Translations under genes and position numbers: made by a program
In this document: positions 10,131 through 21,507 of the stretch, piece by piece
How positions within the stretch are numbered: the stretch's first letter is position 1
Layout of the letters: every line of letters starts with the position of its first letter
The notes under the pieces: generated by a model
Told to the model about the DNA's origin: nothing
The model's database searches: none
Seen by the model: only the letters and a program-made list of their open reading frames with translations
Assembly: GCA_006937955.1 (NCBI GenBank)
Contig: SSNP01000151.1
Location: 491,270-555,269 of the forward strand
DNA: 64,000 nucleotides
Reading direction: 5' to 3'
From: Pachypanchax playfairii
Taxonomy: Eukaryota > Chordata > Actinopteri > Cyprinodontiformes > Aplocheilidae

Positions 10131-11586
10131 AACGACAGGACCTTCACCAAATCTGCCCATCATTTATGTTGTGTTCTATATTGGCTTGTTTGTCTGGTGG
10201 CTTTTGCTGTGTAAACTTCAACTGGGCCGTCTGAAGGTTTAATTGACAGCAGACGTTCCGACTTAAGAGTTCAAAGAGTACAAGTGTGTTAACGAGGGCT
10301 TCATTTCGCTTAGAGAAAGTTCTGCAGTACAGCCAGTTTGCACAGCTGCAGAAGTAGAACACAGCCCTTTTTACTACACCTGTGCCTTTCCTACACTTTC
10401 AAGTCAGAATGTCTGCAATGAAATAGGCTTTTCAGCCTACTTTTCTTCTGCTACTCCAGCTGCTTGCATTCATCATCAGAGGTGTCAGCTGTGTTCTTGT
10501 TTCAACATTCCCTTCTGTCATTACACCACTGATTCCTTCCTCACCCAGCGGCCTCTTCATTGGTTGACTGAGGTGTCTGTCAAAAGAGTCTTTCCCCCAG
10601 CTGATTACAATTATAACAAAGATTAAAAAATAAAAGCCTCTCCTATCAGTAAAACTGATAATTTCATATGAGAAGCAGACTAATTAAAGCCCACAATAAA
10701 TAGAAAAGGACATTAAAACTATTTCACACTATGAAATTATCTTGTTATGCATTGAGGGATAATTATTCTCATGTTACTCTTTTCAAAATACACTAAGTTT
10801 ATTCAAGTGGCCTCTTCAGCTGTTTAAAGAATTGGGTTTAAATATATATATATTTTAATAATTATCACCTCTTGTCAAAGTTGTGTGCTTTTGTTCTCTT
10901 ATGTTTTAGTGTCGCTTGCTGGTATCAAACATGGATTATTTTATTTTGTTTCAACATGAATTACAGGGTTTACATTTTAGAAACTGCAGGTTTTCCTTCA
11001 GCTTTGTCTTGTTAGGAAAATGGAGAAAGGTACAAAGTGCTGACTCGGTGTAAGTGGCTGGGATATCCAGTGTGTTTCCAACACAGCATTTACTGTATTG
11101 TATAAATAAACACCACTTTCTTCATCTGCTCAGCAGGTGCAAGGACAATGATGACCAAAATAATTGGTTGTAGGCTAACAACATAAAGATTATCATGAGG
11201 GTACTGATCACACAACCTCTGCTTCACAAAGCGATCTCTAAGAAAAGCTTGTTTTTGTAGGTAACAATGCAGCTGTGATGGAAAAACACTAGGGGGCCAA
11301 GGGCAGCCAAAGCTCACAAACACAAGAAAAATTAGAATTTTTTTCAAGTCCCCAATTATCCTATTACAGGCCTGCTGAAAATTGGTTTGGGCCAAAGCCA
11401 AGTATTTTCCATCATTACAGTATATTTATTCTGTTGTTTAGGTGTTTTCATGTTTTCACCAGTGTTTGTTAGTTAGCAATAAAACTCAAAAAGATATGGA
11501 TGGATGTTGATGAGATTTTCAGGAAAGAACAAAAATGGCCCAAAGAAGAAGAAGTGATTAGATTTTGGGGGGTGATTCAGATCATT
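10131..11586. other. No gene seen
   Basis: The sequence is AT-rich and unique-looking. The ORFs at 10144-10362 and 11090-11401 (both minus) have no recognisable domain. Confidence 0.5.
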
Positions 11587-11739
11587 GTATAGAGCAGCTG
11601 TTCCCAAACTTATTTTGCCACGCACCCCCTTTTATGTCCCGGCCGTGTTGACGCACCCCCAACCCCCCCGCACCTTCAAAAAAATGCCACAAGCATTTTT
11701 GTTGCTGTTGAAAGGACGCTGAATTTTATTTAGGCTATA

Positions 11740-12033
11740 TTAAAGGGACATAAGGCAAGATTTGTGAAAAACTACACATGCATTTCCAGTTTATTCAATA
11801 CTAATGGGTCATGAAGCATTAAAAACCCCAAATAACGAGGCCATCCGCATATATGTCTGTTGCCTTGGAAACGCTGTGTGCTACATAATGCGCTGCAGTT
11901 CGACGTCCGAATTTCCCGCACAGTTGTAGGGATGTGACGTAAATTGACGCTGCATGCGCGTTGCCGACAGCTCTTGAACAGGAAGTACATGGCCGCCGTG
12001 GACTTGGATTCAAACACTGAAGGTATACTTATG
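11740..12033 (+). repeat. Second copy of the left-edge inverted repeat
   Basis: This copy starts at TTAA with TTAAAGGGACATAAGG and is inverted relative to 1-295. The pair encloses about 11.4 kb. It continues beyond 12033 into the coding exon, whereas the left copy is cut by the window. CRE-like TGACGTAA (about 11936), NRF1-like GCATGCGC (about 11953) and ETS-like AGGAAGT (about 11980) precede the ATG. Confidence 0.85.
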
Positions 12034-12266
12034 GATGTTTCTGCAGCCAGCAAACGACCTGCATCCACTCTCACCCCCCAAAAAATTGGCACCACGAAGA
12101 AAAAAAAGACTTTATCAGCAGCATCTCGTGAGTCAAAAAAAAAATATGACCGAAGCCGGGCAGGCACCCGCATAAATATTGGATATGCGTTCGGTTCATG
12201 GAGGGAACTTCAGCTGCATTTGGGAGTGAAAACGGATGCTGACATGGCTCATTTCCTTGTGACCAG
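11989..12266 (+). CDS. First exon of a transposon-type protein, function unknown
   Basis: From ATGGCCGCCGTG the frame reads MAAVDLDSNTEGILMDVSAA, then a Lys-rich stretch (SKRPASTLTPQKIGTTKKKK). A predicted helical unit follows, SRESKKKYDRSRAG...INIGYAFGSWRELQLHLGVK and TDADMAHFLV. I recall this last unit as a recurrent N-terminal module of multi-copy fish proteins linked to DNA transposons, but I cannot name the family. The exon ends at a strong donor (CAG|GTGAGAAA at 12266/12267). No downstream exon of the same protein is visible, because LINE sequence follows at 12.66 kb. This copy is therefore probably a broken gene. The ATG at 11989 is chosen over the in-frame ATG at 11944 because of its GCCGCC context and the match to the left-edge copy. 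Confidence 0.45.
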
Positions 12267-12663
12267 GTGAGAAAACATTATAGGTCGTGTTTAGAGCCTG
12301 ATACAGTATGAAAATGATGAGATCAAATCAAATAACAGAGTGGAGAGACCTGACGTGAAGTATGTTAGCCTCCCCGGTGCAGTGCTGTGAAGACGAACCG
12401 TCTGTAAAGTGTCTGTGCACGCTCCCGTGCCGGCTCCTTTATTATCCTTTAATTTCTCAACTGACAGTTTCCCCGATTGAAGCCAATTGAGCATATTTGA
12501 AAAAATGAATGAAGTAGAGGCCACAAGCTAGGTGCGCACATAAATTGTGTAGTAGTAGAAGAAGAAGAACTTCTTCTACACTTCATTTCTACATGAAGTG
12601 CATTTTGAATAGTAATTTTAATTGTCACTGTTTAAAATTTTACGGAGGAAATATTTATTTACA

Positions 12664-13098
12664 CATCTTTATTGTGTGGGGGCCGAAACATGGCCCTTAA
12701 GCAAGACTCTGGTGGCCAGAATAGATGGTTTTGATAGTAAGGCCCTCAGAACCATCGAAAACATCAGATGGCCCCAGTGGATCTCCAACGAGGTGCTCCG
12801 ATCACGAATATGCCAGCCCAGAACATCTAGCCTGGTTGCGCAACGTCGCACCCGCTGGTTTGGCCATGTCCTGCGCCTTCCTCTCGACCATATAACAAGA
12901 GCCATTCTCCAGTTTGACCCAAAGGCGGCGGACTGGAAAAGACCACGAGGAAAGCCCCGCACCCGATGGCTTGATGTCATCGCAGGGGACCTCCGACAAC
13001 ATGGAGTTACCCTGGAGGATGCAGAACAGCTGGCTCAAGACGTCCGGGACGGGTCAACCGCCCCATCGCAGGAGCTATTGATTGATTGATTGATTGTT
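12664..13098 (+). pseudogene. C-terminal fragment of a LINE reverse transcriptase (RTE-like)
   Basis: The frame reads GAETWPLSKTLVARIDGFDS, SKALRTIENIRWPQWISNEV, RTRWFGHVLRLP and KRPRGKPRTRWLDVIAGDLR. This is the region after the polymerase core in RTE-like and related LINE proteins, found in most fish genomes. The catalytic FADD part is absent. The frame degrades after AQDVR, and the fragment ends in a (GATT)n tail at about 13079-13097, as expected for a LINE 3' end. It lies inside the 11595-13223 hAT. The clade call is tentative. Confidence 0.7.
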
Positions 13099-13599
13099 TG
13101 GGGTAACAACACTGTATTTTATAATTATTATTATTAAATTTTTCCGCCATTACATTTTCCACCTCCCTAGTGGCAGGGGTGCGCGAGGTGCCACTAGCGG
13201 GCACCACACTTAAGGAATCCCTGGTATAGATTCAGGATTTTTTTTAAGGATTCTTTGTCATTTTCAGATAGAGCTGTTTTTAACATACCTGCATGTAAAG
13301 TTTCAAGAACTGGGCTGGGTGTATGGTAAAAAGGAATACAGAGTTCCCAATAGGTTTTACATGATGCCAAGGATTGATTTGGATTATTACAAAAATCTGG
13401 ATCCAGAAAAGATCAAAAAAGGAAGCCTTTGTATTTTTTGTCATGGCAAGAGAAAAATGTATGATGTAGACTTGCAATAAACACTAAAAAAGATCGTGAA
13501 GGATTACAATGTGATGACGATCTACCAAAGCTTGGAGATCGTAGAACCGTCTAGTTGCATTTTATCACCTACATTCTATGCCATGATTTCTTGACGCGT

Positions 13600-14486
13600 A
13601 TGTGCACACAACGTTTGTTGTTTTTTTTTCCTCCTCAGTTGAGTCACGCCTTTTGCTAGTTTGCGTCTGTTGGCATGACAGGCACACTGATGGTCCAATC
13701 AGAGCAAGTTTTAGGCAGTGTGTTGGTTTTGTTTAGCGTTCTCCCTTTACTAAAGCTGTTATGTGAAAAAAGCTTGGCTTCAGAAAGTGATAAAGAAGAG
13801 TTGGTTCCCAAAAAAAATCTCCACCTCCATTTTATGGAATTGGTTTGAGTTCTCTTATAGCAATACGTTGCAAACAAACGTAATTTGCAAAGTTTACAAT
13901 GAAGAGGTTCATACCTCGGAAAGTCAGAAGACAAGGAGACCGACAGCCGCTACCCCATCCACACCGACGAAGCGCTGGAGAGACATCACGGATGGAGAGA
14001 CATTTTTTCTGTCAAAGGATAAGGTTCCGATCCAAACTGTGGAGAATGAGGGGTTCAGAAGACTCTTATAAGTACTTGATCTGCAGTACAAGGTACCAAG
14101 TTGAAAATATTTCTCCAACACCGCCATTCCCAAACTGTTTTCCGACTGCCGTGCCAGTGATATGTAGTCCAGCTGCGCGTCAGAGCTTTATTTGTCTCTG
14201 ACAATCCATGTTATTGAGAACTGGGAGCTCTGCTCTGTTGTTTGTCAACTTTTTATTTTGATTGTTTTTTGTAAAAGAACATATTTGCTATATTTTTTCC
14301 CTAAATTAAAACAAGTATTTAAACAGTATACCCTGTCTGAAATGATCTTTTATCTTATTTTTCTGTGAAGGGGTATGATTTTAAATTTATGTATTTTTAC
14401 TGGTAAATAACTTGCAAAATATCTGAATTGTTGAAATGAAAAAAAAAAATTGTGATATGGTTTTTTTCACATATTGCCCACCCCTA
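13600..14486 (+). mobile_element. hAT remnant, ZBED1-like, left end missing
   Basis: The right end reads CATATTGCCCACCCCTA, the reverse complement of a TAGGGGTGGGC-type hAT terminus. The body matches the element at 53848-55927 over its length, except for the LTR inserted there. No matching left terminus was found upstream. The AT-rich 3' part has long A and T runs. Confidence 0.7.
13763..14200 (+). pseudogene. Broken ZBED1-like hAT transposase N-terminus
   Basis: Pieces of a BED finger and the following conserved segment can be read in several frames: STSILWNWFEFSYSNTLQTN and NVICKVYNEEV, then a part corresponding to VPIQTVENEGFRRLL, then KYFSNTAIPK-like residues. The second cysteine of the BED finger is Tyr here (ICKVYNEE, against ICKVCYEE at 54.08 kb), so the finger is lost. 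There are at least two frameshifts. The DDE/RNase H domain is absent. Confidence 0.65.
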
Positions 14487-14659
14487 CTCTGTAGGACTTT
14501 TTATCACAAAATTCCATTGCATGTCATTGCTTTGTGTGGGGAATTAAGTTTATTTCATGTCAAAGAAAGACTTTACAATTGATCTGCTCACTTATCCATA
14601 ACATTCTGAAGTACAATATATGCAAATTGCTATTGCAGAAACTGAAGCAACAAACTCTG

Positions 14660-15983
14660 TGTTAGGTCTTTGTCAGGTTCAGTGTTTGTGTGTGCTGTGT
14701 ATTCTGTGTCGGGTGAGTCATCTCTCTGCAGTGAGGATCTACGCTGGAGAGCGAGGCAGATTGACAACACCTGGTGGCGATCAGCGCTGATGAGGAGCAG
14801 GGTGCTACTTAAGCCAGAGGCAGACCTTCATTCATTGCCTGGTTGTTGACCTGAATGGTAGCTCCCTTGTGCCAAACCTTTGATAATTATTCCTAGTGAT
14901 TCCGAGAAACTGTTTTGTGATTAGTGTCCTAGTGATTCCGAGAAATAGTGTTTTTGAGATTTTTGAGAAACGTTTGGATTATTCCTTGTGTGCATTAACC
15001 CTGCTCTCTCCAGGATTATTCATCCTGCTCCTTGTGCTCCGAGGATTTCTTCGTGTCCAGTGTCTGATCGCCTGGAACCCTGTCTGTCTCCCTGTCTGTC
15101 TCCCTCCAGCCTCCTCACCTGACCTTGGACTCACCACCTCTCTGCACAGCACCGCACTGGACCTGCCCTCCCTTCAAGTTCAGTTACCTGCATCATCCCG
15201 TGAGTTAACCTCACCAGTCATTACACAATCAACTGAACCTTCTAGTTTGGATCTGGAACTAATGAACATTTCTGTTACAGTGCTGAGACATCCCCTGACG
15301 CACCTGATCATCAAGCACATTCTCACACTGTACAGTTTTGTAAATAAACTCTTCACTTTTGCACCTGAGTACTGTCTGAGTTCCTGCAATGTGGGTCACA
15401 TGAGCCCATGACAGTCTTGGGGTGTTTGTTCTGGCATTTAGTTCTGTTTCTCCCAGAGATCATCTGTGCTTTTGTTTTCCCTCCAGGTTTTGTTATGGGA
15501 TTATTATTGTTTCCTCCTGTCCTCATCCATGTATTCCTGATCCCAGGTTCTGTTCCGTTTCCTAGTCGCGTCTCATTTTGTGTTTTGCTTTTATTTTGAC
15601 ATCATTTGTACTTCCTGTTTTTCCCCTTGTGTGTGACGTAGCTTGTTCATGTTTTACCATTTCACGGTTTCTCCCCGTGTTCCTCTTAGCTTGCTGTTTT
15701 CCATTCAGGTGTTTTGTGTTTAGTTAATTACTTTCATTAGTTCCATTGACACCTTAGTTCAGTCTGTCTGGTGATTCGTTTCGTTATGTGGTCTTTCCCC
15801 CTCGCCTCTCGTGGGATTATATACTTTATCTCCCCCTCCCTCCGGCTCCACATGAAATAAGTTTGCTTTGCTGCCTCAACAGCTTCTTTGTTTGCTTGTT
15901 ATTAAATGTTTGTTCTATTTACTCCTGACTCACTGTCTCCTGCATTTGGGTCCAGACTCTGAAAATACAGTTTAACCATGACA
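14660..15983 (+). mobile_element. Solo LTR (576 bp net), interrupted by a younger solo LTR
   Basis: The outer LTR starts TGTTAGGTCTT (14660-14670), continues after the insertion at GGGGTGTTTG (15419) and ends AACCATGACA (15983). A perfect 5-bp duplication CTCTG flanks it (14655-14659 and 15984-15988). It has a TATA-like region (GGGATTATATACTTTATC) and an ATTAAA signal near 15900. A second member of the same family lies on the other strand at 20661-21184. No internal retrotransposon genes are present. This solo state is the usual product of LTR-LTR recombination. Confidence 0.9.
14671..15413 (+). mobile_element. Solo LTR (743 bp) nested in the 14660 LTR
   Basis: It runs TGTCAGGTTCAG...GCCCATGACA with a perfect 5-bp duplication GTCTT (14666-14670 and 15414-15418). 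Its TGTCA/TGACA ends form the canonical LTR inverted repeat. A CTACTTAAGCC TATA-like region lies near 14805, and AATAAA at about 15345 is followed by a T-rich stretch, giving the order U3, R, U5 on the plus strand. The 171-residue ORF inside (14896-15411) has no gag or pol similarity and is a chance frame. Confidence 0.93.
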
Positions 15984-15988
15984 CTCTG

Positions 15989-17276
15989 AAGCTGAACCTG
16001 GTTTCATGAGCTGCTCCATGAACATTGCAAGAACATGGATTATCTAAACAGAGTTCAAGATCTCCAGCTGTTATCAGAGTGAACCAGTCAACACTATGTT
16101 CTCTATTTTTCTGTAACTCATTATACAACTAACTATAAAATAAATAGTAAATATTTTCTTCACACATCAGTGACCATCAGCTGACTGTACTACAATGAGC
16201 TTATAGAAAAAATTTTATTATAATAAACATACTCAATAACAGTCAACATGATGATAATATCACATGATCACTGCAGTGCAGTCTGCTGTTGATGCCATGG
16301 CTGATTAGTGGTACAAGAAAGTTTTCAGACCAGTAATTAAAGACAATATGTCCTGTGATATTTTATCTGTCATGATCACCTGAGCAGATCATCTGAAAAT
16401 TGATCGAGTTGTGCCAAAATCAGACATCTGGACACGTTTCACTCAAATCTGCACTGCAAATTTCAACCCAAGTTGATTGGCCTAGAAGTGTTAATGAAAA
16501 AAGTAATTTTTGAACAATTATTTTTTGGTGAGAATGATCTGCCACACTGATGCACTGATTTCATCCTCGTGCAGTGTCTTGTCAAATCAGCTTAGCTGAC
16601 TGACAGTACAATGTAATTTATAAACATATCAGTCATTAAGTTTCATCAGCAAGAAACCAGCAGTAAACATTTTCCAGCAGTAAATAGCCTAATGATCTGG
16701 AGGTGCTGAAAGCTGGGAGTGCTCACCAGGTGCGAGGGAGGCTGGCTCCAAGCAGACGCCACTCGGCAGAGCTGATCTGCAGAAAGAAAGGAGATCAAGG
16801 CTGGTTCGATCAGGAGGTCAAAGGTATTGCTCCAAAAATGTCCTGACAAGCATGGGAATACCTTATCCATTCATGGTAATCTGTTGCTCTGGTCGTGTTT
16901 GTCGGATGTAGCAACAGTAACTAAGGGGGACAGGACTCAGTGAAAGGTCAATTGGTGTATTTGCATCACAAAAGCATGAGAACATGAGATGTCCTCGAAC
17001 ATCATTGTAGACCCTTAGTGATCTCAGGGAGGGATTTTACAAAACTTTTCATAGGGTTTCTTTTGTTAAATCACAGTCTGACATTGTGTAAGTATACAAG
17101 TGTTTTTGGCCCTCACTTGTCTCAAGGATTATGATTTTGCATCGTAGATTTGGATTCTGCTTTTATCAAGAGGACTTACCTGTGTTTTTGTCCTGGGACA
17201 GTTTTGGACTAATGATTCTCTTCTCTCAGATGAACTTTCATTGTTCTTTATTGCACTCTGTGTGCTCAATAAACCT
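15989..17276. other. No gene seen
   Basis: No terminal repeats or protein similarity were recognised. There is a T-rich stretch with possible polyadenylation signals (ATAAACC) near 17265. Confidence 0.5.
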
Positions 17277-19187
17277 CTAGAAGAGGTTATTCCATTAAAA
17301 AACATTTTCTGAGGTTTCCGTTGAATATTTTAGCTCCACAGGTGTTCTTACCTTCATAGTGGGTGTGAAAACAGCACAACAACTTCTCTTTCAGTTTTTA
17401 TCTCTCAAACTACGCAGGTGGTGATGAGAGCTGAGTCCCTCCTTTGTTACGTCACAACTCCTTTGCTCATTAGTATTCATCAGCTCCCACAGTTGAGACC
17501 ACGCCTAGCATGCTGCTGGCTAAAAGCTGTTAGCATAAACACGTATCAACTGGAATATACTCGTGCACTGTTGCCATGCACAGTGGGGAAGGAAATAAGA
17601 AGCCATGCTCTCATTAGGGATGGGTACCGAATTATGTGGCACCCACCAAGTACCAATTCACGTTATGTGAAATGGTACCTTGTCTCGGTACCTGTCCTTC
17701 CAGTGCAGTCCCCTACGTTACTGTGGCGCAGCGCGCAGCAAAATGCAGAGATTTCTTTTATTTTTCGCTGCTTCCTGGGAGCAGCAGCAAGAGCGTCTCT
17801 GTTGTTGGACTTGGGAACAGAGTGCACGCAGCAACAATTTGGGGTATAAAGACCCCCCCCCCTCCCTTCTTCCTCCCTGTAGTTCGTGCTTAAAAAGGTC
17901 AAATGTGTGCGTGTCTGTCAGCGGACCTGTCAGCTTTTGGAAAATGCGAACTGTTACGTCTAACGTTACTTTCTCGGTGTAAACATTCAAAGTGAAGAAG
18001 GAAAAAAAAAAGATTTGCGAGGTGTTTTTTCTTAGTAAATCTATTGATCATATTCTCCTAATAACTCCAATAAACTGTGAAAGAGAAAGAAGAGACAGCA
18101 GTGCATCAGTGTGTGTGTGTGTATTACCACAAAATTCTATGTAGATAACCATGAAATGAAAAACTGATGGTGTAAAAAATTTAAAAATCACCATTTGCAT
18201 GAAACATTATGACATTTTTAATTCTGTGACTGTTTTAACACGGCAGTAATTAACAGTGTTCCTGGCCCTGATCAGACTGTTTACTCAGTCCAGTCAGAAT
18301 AAATCTGTATTTCTACAGTGGTTTAGTTATTACTGATCAAATCAGTAAAATAGAATAGGCCTGTATATAATGTAATTCTAGGGGAAACACTGCCTACATT
18401 AATGATAACCTGTGTGACTGTGAGATAACAATTGACCAAAATCCCAGACGGCATCGTATACGCAAGTGCACAATGACATCAGTCACTGTAAGCAAGGTGT
18501 AAACAGTCGGCAGCAGACAGAAAGCATTCTAAAGTTTGGCTCCACTTCTCTAAACGTGATGGAGATTACGCCCGCAAGGTGAAGATACACAGTAAATGTA
18601 CTTCACAGCAAAGATGTTTACTTCAGTTTCATTTTCAGTTAATAACACAAGAATCCCCATCACACAGTTTGTCCAGAGGGAAAAGGAAAGGAGCTGGGTT
18701 ATAATCAGTAAAACACCACAATGTTAAAGTACCTACAGTTCTATGTTATTTATAATATTTGTTGCATATTTAGTTTTATACTGAGAAATAAATATTCAAC
18801 TGAAAGAGAGATTTAATGAACCAATATACATTATAATGAAATAATATACATATGCGTAATATACATAAGTATCGAAAATTGGTACCGTTAAGTACCGGCA
18901 TGAATTCGTAGATACCGGGAATTGGTACCGTATCGATTCAGATGTGAAAGGTACAATTCCCTAGCTCTCATAGGCTAGTTTGTTGGCCAATCAGAGTCCA
19001 GCAAATTCGCATAATGAATATTAATGAGTTGCAGCCCAAAACCGGGTGAATCTTCACACAGAGAGATTGCAAGGTCTGTAAATCTGTGTTTCTTAATGTT
19101 TTTTAGATATAAAATGTTTCATATTACAGGTTAATACTTCAGAAATAACCACAAAGTCATAAAATTTGGGTGAAATGGCCTCTTTAA
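17277..19187. mobile_element. TTAA-flanked MITE, interrupted by a hAT
   Basis: The two arms, 17277-17614 and 18972-19187, together match the elements at 26823-27354 and 37132-37734 and the partial copy at 60884. Shared text includes TTTTAGCTCCACAGGTG, GTTCTTACCTTCATAGTGGG and TGGCTAAAAGCTGTTAGC. The right end is GGCCTCTTTAA. The left TTAA has decayed to CTAG. The hAT at 17615 lies between the arms. Confidence 0.8.
17615..18963. mobile_element. Non-autonomous hAT, 1349 bp
   Basis: It starts TAGGGATGGGTACCGAA and ends GGTACAATTCCCTA, flanked by a perfect 8-bp duplication GCTCTCAT (17607-17614 and 18964-18971). Both subterminal regions are rich in GGTACC/GGTACCG motifs. No transposase frame was found. 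It is inserted in the TTAA-flanked MITE. Confidence 0.92.
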
Positions 19188-20415
19188 AAAGCATTTTGTT
19201 TCCTGCGTGCTGCATTCGAGTCCACCCTAAGAACCATTGCACAAAGAGGACCCAGATGCCCATGATGACTTTTTTTTTTTTTTTAAATTGTCTTTCAAAA
19301 AATTTTACAAATTTTAGGAAAGCAAGTCCTTGCAACTAACCCAAAGAATTTTTAAAACTCCTTTGTGAATGCCTTTGCAAAGTTAATTCAAAGTTAGAAT
19401 GAACTGGCAAAACTTGGTATTATTAATTACTGAGGGCTTTATTAGTTTTTTCATCCAGTGTACCTGCAAGGAAGACTCTGTATTCTCTAAGAATCAACTT
19501 ACTAATTTTGTTTCATCAGTGGCATTTAATTCTCTCTGTGTGGTTCTAAAAAGACTGTGTAAAGCTTGATCAAATGTCAAAAAACATATATTTGCAGCAT
19601 AATTGTGTCTTGTAGTCAACAGTTTCTTAAAATATTTCCTTGCCGCAGTCATACAGAAATCTGCCTGGGGTTGAACAGTAAACTCAAAATGCTTGGATCT
19701 GGCAGGGGTGGGTTGGGTCATGTTGGGGCACCCAGTTTGTGTTTCGAAGTGCGTGCATATCCTGGGGTTAAAGTGAGTAGGAATGGGGGTGTTTGGACAA
19801 GGGCTCTACCCCCTTACCCAGGTAGGGTGAGACCGTTAAGCCAGGATGACCTCTCTTTTACTCAGGCAAGTTGGTCCTGTCCACCCTTGTTTTTGTTTAT
19901 TTTATTTGTGCAAAATTGTAGCTGGGTGGGTGACTGGCAATGGATTTCTCTTCGCGGAGGGTAACAGGATGTGGCCTCGGACAAAGGGTTGATCTGGGAT
20001 GTTTGCATGGAGGGCCCTGAATCCACTATCTCATAGGGGAGGTTGAGGAAGTGGGGTGCTTAGTAAGCCAAATTCTGCTGGCTGTTGTCTTCTAGGGGTG
20101 GTTTTATACCTCCCAGTCCTATGCATTCATCCCTCTCCCACTCCCTCAAACATCACATCACTCATACACATATGATCTCAAGGTAAGTGGGTGCCATATA
20201 GGCATCAAAGGGTAGGACCATTTGCCTGGCTTTACTCACAGTGTCATGAGGTGTTCTTTAACTCTTAACTAGCTACATCATATATAATTGCATCACTATA
20301 CTGTACATTAGGCCAAGGGGGGCATTGCTGTGTCACATGGAGGTTGGTGGGCATGGTTGTTGAAACGGTCACCCTCAGTGCTACCTGCCCTTCAATTTCA
20401 ACTGCATTTTAGGCA
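19188..20415. other. Unclassified, no gene seen
   Basis: The G-rich, low-AT stretch from about 19690 to 20400 differs in composition from its surroundings and may be an old retroelement. I cannot name it. The 132-residue ORF at 19566-19964 has no recognisable domain. Confidence 0.4.
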
Positions 20416-20660
20416 CTGAGGGCCTGATTTATCAATATTCTAAGTAAAGAGCACAAAACTGCGTGTGCGGCAGAAATTTTGTGCCAAGGGCGTGTTCCTG
20501 ATTTGCAGGTGATCTACTAATATTTGCAAAATTGATAAAAAGCACAAACAGCAATATTTAAATGAGGAGTTTGTCGGCGCTATTCTCTGGAATAGGAAAT
20601 GGAAAATTAAATTTGAACCATTGGAGCTTCAAATATGAGCGGAAGAGGCATACAAAAATA

Positions 20661-21184
20661 TGTTATAACTGTAGCTTGCTTAGCTGAAGAGAAAGGCAGG
20701 CTGGACCCAAATGCAGGAAGATACGTGCCTCACAAAGCATCAGGTAAAAATAAAGACTTTTAATGAGCAAAGTAAGAAATGCTGACAGGGCAGCGAACTT
20801 ACATGAAATGAAGAACTGGAGGGAGGATCGGGAGAACAAACATAATCCAAACATTAATCCACGAACAACGAAAGACTGAACTAAACTGCTAAAATATGAG
20901 CTAAACACAAAGTAAACTAATTACTGGAACAAGACACAAGAAGAGGAGAAACAAGCTACCAGCGACACACATCGGAAACAGGAAGTACAAACGGTAAAAA
21001 AATAAAAGTCAAACAGGAAGACAAGGGACGAGACGCGACAAAGCCTGAACATGAAACAAGGAAGGGACCAGGGGAAATTTAAACACAAAATCACAGATCA
21101 TATCTGGGGAAAAAGAATTACATACCAAAACTTAACTTCAAGAAACAATAAAGAGACAAAACTAAATAGAACAAAGACCTAACA
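20661..21184 (-). mobile_element. Solo LTR (524 bp), same family as the 14660 LTR
   Basis: It is flanked by a perfect 5-bp duplication AAATA (20656-20660 and 21185-21189), with ends TGTTATAACTG...AAGACCTAACA. Read on the minus strand it begins TGTTAGGTCTTTGTTC and ends with CCTGCATTTGGGTCCAGC, matching the ends of the 14660-15983 LTR. No internal region is present. Confidence 0.88.
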
Positions 21185-21507
21185 AAATATTATTGAGCTG
21201 CAGCAAAGACGTGTTCAGGCTCTACTCTGTGATGTTGTGTAACATACAGCAAACAACAGTGCAGGTCAACCTTGGCTGGTGCGTAAAGTGTCCCTCCAGT
21301 GCGGTCTAAACACCGACACCTGCTTTTCAGGATGCAGTGCGCTCCACAATCTTTCTGGTGCGTACGTGGGTCCGATTATATCGATGTTCCCCATCAGTAG
21401 TCGGGTTCATCACAGATGTTAGGAGGACGGGGTAAAGGGGGTCTGTTCCATCGCCTTAGGAATAGATCATGAGTAGCTATTAAATCCACAAATGTGCAGA
21501 ATGATAT

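Larger units (their letters stand above)
11595..13223. mobile_element. hAT element, 1629 bp, containing other repeats
   Basis: The ends CAGCTGTTCCCAAA and GGAATCCCTG are flanked by 8-bp near-direct repeats, GTATAGAG (11587-11594) and GTATAGAT (13224-13231), with one mismatch. Both ends contain GCACCCCC/GGGGTGCG-type tracts, as in ZBED-type hAT elements. The interior is occupied by the repeat starting at 11740 and by a LINE fragment at about 12664-13098, so the original hAT interior is mostly lost or replaced. Confidence 0.8.

Noticed and set aside
14896..15411. 171-residue ORF
   Set aside because: It lies wholly inside a solo LTR, has no gag or pol motif, and its start and end have no gene context.
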